Program-made: the position numbers and the translations under genes
The notes under the pieces: model-generated
Seen by the model: only the letters and a program-made list of their open reading frames with translations
The model's database searches: none
Told to the model about the DNA's origin: nothing
Assembly (NCBI GenBank): GCA_021299835.1
Contig: JAJTER010000015.1
Location: 1 to 47,287, forward strand
Direction: 5' to 3'
Origin: Saprospiraceae bacterium
Lineage (GTDB): Bacteria > Bacteroidota > Bacteroidia > Chitinophagales > Saprospiraceae
DNA length: 47,287 nucleotides
Part shown: positions 44,401-47,287 of the stretch, piece after piece
Layout of the letters: every line of letters begins with the position of its first letter
Numbering within the stretch: position 1 is the first letter of the stretch

Positions 44401-45429
44401 ATGGAATTTTCAATGAAGGAACTCTCAAAATTGTTAGACGGGAAACTGGTAGGTAATCCGGATGTAATTGTTTCCAAACCAAGTAAAATTGAAGAGGGTG
44501 GGGAAGGTTCCATTAGTTTTTTACATAATCCTCGTTATGAGGCTTATTTATATACAACTTCTGCGTCAGCTGTTTTAGTTCCTGAAAATTTTGAACCCCG
44601 TTATGCCGTTAAACCTACTTTACTTAAGGTAAAGAATGTTTATAATGCTATGGCACTTACCTTAGAGAAATTTTCAGAACCCGTCCTTTATCCAACAGGT
44701 ATTGCTGACGAATCTGTTATTCATCCCAGTGTATCTATTGGAAAAAAGGTGAGCGTTGGTATCTATACCGTCATTGAACAAAATGGGTTCATTGGGGAAA
44801 ATACCATTATTTATCCTCAGGTTTTTATTGGAAAAAATGTATCGATAGGTAAAAATTGTGTCCTTTTTCCTGGGGTTCGTATATTAGCCGATTGTGAAAT
44901 TGGCGATTATTGTATTATACATGCAAATGTGGTTATTGGCTGCGATGGATTTGGATTTGTATCCGATGGAGGTGCATTATTGCGTAAAATACCGCAGTTA
45001 GGTAATGTTATATTAGAAGATTATGTTGAAATAGGGGCAAATTCTACTATTGATAGGGCTACTTTGGGCGCAACTAAAATTAAGAAGGGGGTTAAAATTG
45101 ATAATCTAGTCCAAGTTGGACACAATGTGGAAGTTGGTGAAAACACAGTGATAGCCGCTCAAACAGGTATTGCAGGTTCAACACATATTGGTTCAAATTG
45201 CCAGATAGGCGGTCAGGTGGGTTTCTCCGGGCATCTTAAAATTGCAGATGGTACAAAAATTCAAGGACAAAGTGGTATTTCTTCGTCTATTACAACCTCC
45301 GGTCAATCCTTTATGGGTTCACCAGCCATACCTTATATTTCATTCTTGAAATCATTTTCCGTTTTCAAGCAACTCCCATCTCTCATTTTACGTCTTCAGA
45401 AAATAGAGAAAAAGTTGGACCAACTATAA
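44401..45429 (+). CDS. lpxD: UDP-3-O-acylglucosamine N-acyltransferase
   Basis: A 342-residue enzyme that adds the second hydroxyacyl chain to the lipid A precursor. The N-terminal domain binds the uridine part ([41 protein letters not shown]). From about residue 100 a left-handed beta-helix of hexapeptide repeats follows ([31 protein letters not shown]), and [24 protein letters not shown] holds the catalytic histidine. ATG 44401 is the natural start; the open frame to 44377 lies upstream of the promoter box. It begins the lpxD-lpxC/fabZ-lpxA cluster. Confidence 0.95.
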   Translation: MEFSMKELSKLLDGKLVGNPDVIVSKPSKIEEGGEGSISFLHNPRYEAYLYTTSASAVLVPENFEPRYAVKPTLLKVKNVYNAMALTLEKFSEPVLYPTGIADESVIHPSVSIGKKVSVGIYTVIEQNGFIGENTIIYPQVFIGKNVSIGKNCVLFPGVRILADCEIGDYCIIHANVVIGCDGFGFVSDGGALLRKIPQLGNVILEDYVEIGANSTIDRATLGATKIKKGVKIDNLVQVGHNVEVGENTVIAAQTGIAGSTHIGSNCQIGGQVGFSGHLKIADGTKIQGQSGISSSITTSGQSFMGSPAIPYISFLKSFSVFKQLPSLILRLQKIEKKLDQL

Positions 45430-45470
45430 TTAAAAACCAAACATTATTGTTTATTTATATGACTTTTATA

Positions 45471-46868
45471 ATGAAGCAAAAAACTATTTCTAAAGCGGTA
45501 ATTATTTCCGGCGTCGGTTTGCATACCGGGTCTTCTGCAACCATCACTTTAAAACCAGCTGAAGATAATCATGGAATTAAGTTTCAACGAATTGATTTAC
45601 CTGGTAAACCTTTTGTTCCCGCAGATTGCAACAGGGTCACAAATACCACCAGATCAACAGTCATTGAATACGAAGGTGCTGTAGTGGCAACCATAGAACA
45701 TTTACTATCTGCCATTTATGCAAAAGAAATTGATAATTTACAGATTGAAATAGATGGTTCGGAAGTTCCTTATTTGGACGGTTCCTCTAAAACCTTCACT
45801 TCACTTTTAAATGAGGCAGGTGTTTTAGATCAAACTGAAAATAAGTTGTTTTTTGAAGTGGAAGAAACCATAGAGTTTAAGGACGAAGAATCAGGTGCTC
45901 ATTATGTGATTTCTCCTTATGATGGTTTTGAAGTTACCGTGCTGGTTGATTTTGACGCTCCTTACCCCGGGCAACAATTCGCCGTTTTATCGGGTCTTGA
46001 AAAGTATGAAGGTGAAATTTCTCCGTCAAAATCATTTGTTCTTCTTAAAGATATTGATAGTTTAATGGCAAATGGCTTAATAAAAGGCGGAACGTTGGAT
46101 AATGCTTTGGTAATAGCTGATCGCTTACCCTCCTCAAATGAATGGGAAAAGTGGGGTTCTATGACTCAAAGTAAACTGCCTTTACCTACTACTTTGGGTG
46201 TAATAAACAAATCAAACCAAACCTTTGAAAATGAACCTGCAAGACATAAACTATTAGACTTTATAGGCGATATTGCGCTACTTGGTGCGCCCATTAAAGG
46301 TCGTTTTGTTGTTCATAAACCCGGTCATTCCTCTAATAATTTATTTGCGAGAGTACTTAAAAAACAGCTTCAGGAGCAAAAAAAGCTAAGAGGTAAGCCT
46401 AAATATGATCCTTCTAAAATTCCCGTTTTCAATTCAGTAAGACTTGAATCCTGGTTACCCCACCGTTTTCCATTCCTTTTGCTAGATAAAATTACAGAGT
46501 TAACAGATACTTATGTTGTTGGAGTAAAGAATATTACGGTAAATGAGCAGTATTTTCAGGGCCATTTTCCCGGTAATCCTGTCATGCCAGGTGTTTTACA
46601 AGTAGAAGCTATGGCACAAACTGGCGGAATCCTTGCCCTATCTACCGTAGAAGATCCCTGGAATTGGGATACTTATTTCCTGAAAATTGATAATGCTAAA
46701 TTTAAAGCTAAAGTTTCTCCTGGTGATATTTTACTTATCAAAATGGAACTGTTATCACCAATTCGCAGAGGTATTTGTCACATGCAGGGCATCGCTTATG
46801 TTGATAACAAAATTGTTTCTGAAGCGGAGTTAACCGCTCAGATTATTAAAAGAAAAGTAGAAAGTTAA
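45471..46868 (+). CDS. lpxC/fabZ: Bifunctional UDP-3-O-acyl-GlcNAc deacetylase / 3-hydroxyacyl-ACP dehydratase
   Basis: A 465-residue fusion typical of Bacteroidota. Residues 1 to about 305 are LpxC, the zinc deacetylase committing step of lipid A synthesis: [42 protein letters not shown] and [14 protein letters not shown] supply the zinc histidines and aspartate. Residues about 325-465 are FabZ, which dehydrates 3-hydroxyacyl-ACP: [13 protein letters not shown] and [24 protein letters not shown] with the catalytic His and Glu. The fusion places the two enzymes competing for 3-hydroxyacyl-ACP in one polypeptide. ATG 45471 ([10 protein letters not shown]) is preferred over 45459 or TTG 45447. 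It lies 41 bases after lpxD and 2 bases before lpxA. Confidence 0.95.
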   Translation: MKQKTISKAVIISGVGLHTGSSATITLKPAEDNHGIKFQRIDLPGKPFVPADCNRVTNTTRSTVIEYEGAVVATIEHLLSAIYAKEIDNLQIEIDGSEVPYLDGSSKTFTSLLNEAGVLDQTENKLFFEVEETIEFKDEESGAHYVISPYDGFEVTVLVDFDAPYPGQQFAVLSGLEKYEGEISPSKSFVLLKDIDSLMANGLIKGGTLDNALVIADRLPSSNEWEKWGSMTQSKLPLPTTLGVINKSNQTFENEPARHKLLDFIGDIALLGAPIKGRFVVHKPGHSSNNLFARVLKKQLQEQKKLRGKPKYDPSKIPVFNSVRLESWLPHRFPFLLLDKITELTDTYVVGVKNITVNEQYFQGHFPGNPVMPGVLQVEAMAQTGGILALSTVEDPWNWDTYFLKIDNAKFKAKVSPGDILLIKMELLSPIRRGICHMQGIAYVDNKIVSEAELTAQIIKRKVES

Positions 46869-46870
46869 TT

Positions 46871-47287
46871 ATGACAGACCAATCTTCCTTGTCATTTATT
46901 CATCCTGATGCCAAAATAGGGATTGGTTCCATTATATTACCTTTCAGTTATGTTGATAAAGATGTTGTCATTGGTGATTATTGCAAAATTGGTCCCAATG
47001 CAACTATTTTATCAGGCACCAGATTGGGCAGTTTTTGTGAGGTTTTTCCCGGCGCTGTATTAGGTGCTGTTCCCCAAGATCTGAAATTTAAAGGTGAATA
47101 TAGTACCTTGGTTATTGGAGACAAAACTGTTATACGTGAAGGTGCTACCCTCAATAGGGGCACCCAGGAAACTGGTACTACCTCCGTGGGAAGTCATTGC
47201 CTTATTATGGCTTACGTTCACGTAGCTCATGATTGCATCATTGGAGATCATGTTATTTTATCCAATGGCGTTCAATTGGCTGGTCAT
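46871..47287 (+). CDS. lpxA: Acyl-ACP--UDP-N-acetylglucosamine O-acyltransferase, N-terminal part (cut by right edge)
   Basis: The frame starts at ATG 46871, 2 bases after the lpxC/fabZ stop, and stays open for 139 codons to the window edge. It catalyses the first acylation of lipid A synthesis. The hexapeptide repeat pattern (HPDAKIGIGSIILPFSYVDKD, IGDYCKIGPNATI) and AVPQDLKFKGEYSTLVIGD, VIREGATLNRGT and AYVHVAHDCIIGDH are LpxA motifs. H120 aligns with the catalytic His125 of the E. coli enzyme and H117 with His122. The C-terminal half lies outside the window. Confidence 0.93.
   Translation, partial: MTDQSSLSFIHPDAKIGIGSIILPFSYVDKDVVIGDYCKIGPNATILSGTRLGSFCEVFPGAVLGAVPQDLKFKGEYSTLVIGDKTVIREGATLNRGTQETGTTSVGSHCLIMAYVHVAHDCIIGDHVILSNGVQLAGH

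Overview
The window is about 47.3 kb of AT-rich, gene-dense bacterial chromosome from a member of the phylum Bacteroidota. Evidence for the phylum: a SusC/SusD outer-membrane uptake pair; three secreted proteins with C-terminal type IX secretion (T9SS) sorting domains; a fused LpxC-FabZ enzyme in an lpxD-lpxC/fabZ-lpxA cluster; and promoter elements of the Bacteroidota type (TTTG near -33, TAnnTTTG near -7) instead of classical -35/-10 boxes. FISUMP, SUMF1-like and T9SS proteins would fit an environmental Saprospiria/Chitinophagia-like lineage, but that finer placement is a guess. No rRNA, tRNA, CRISPR array, insertion sequence, prophage or integrase was seen. No gene-free gap exceeds 300 bases.

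Layout. 1-3.3 kb: the 5' part of a FISUMP-domain gene (cut by the left edge, minus strand), an APC-type amino acid permease, and an unusual aldo/keto reductase-RidA fusion. 3.4-4.3 kb: a small UPF0175/DUF3368 toxin-antitoxin pair with its own promoter, followed by non-coding DNA with inverted repeats. 4.4-11.6 kb: a FabG-type reductase divergent from a tetR-tolC-adaptor-RND tripartite efflux operon. A near-ideal TetR operator lies between them, a strong terminator closes the efflux operon, and its tolC gene carries a frameshift. 11.6-17.5 kb: a small methyltransferase, the RNA-binding protein Tex, and a large secreted zinc metalloprotease.

17.5-22.9 kb: a SusC-SusD-DUF4397 uptake operon. 23.0-27.0 kb: the ilvD-ilvB-ilvN branched-chain amino acid operon. 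27.2-36.8 kb: housekeeping and envelope genes, namely a beta-barrel protein, rimO, a small membrane protein, an exported MsrB, miaE, an unknown exported protein, diadenylate cyclase cdaA, an M20 dipeptidase, a DUF819 membrane protein and an RlmI-type rRNA methyltransferase. 36.9-42.7 kb: secreted proteins, a T9SS GH13 alpha-amylase-like enzyme and an overlapping pair (SUMF1/Fn3 protein plus a T9SS protein) behind a textbook promoter. 42.7-47.3 kb: haem genes hemC-hemD, divergent from the lipid A cluster lpxD, lpxC/fabZ and lpxA (cut by the right edge).

Most of the window is recognisable core metabolism and envelope biology. The points that most repay attention are the damaged tolC with an 8-bp duplication at the break, the tetR operator, the AKR-RidA fusion lacking the usual RidA arginine, promoters placed so close to start codons that leaderless mRNAs are predicted, a 49-nt hairpin formed partly by the end of a coding sequence, and a possible Leu/Val-rich leader frame before ilvD. 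I did not find a convincing new multi-gene system.
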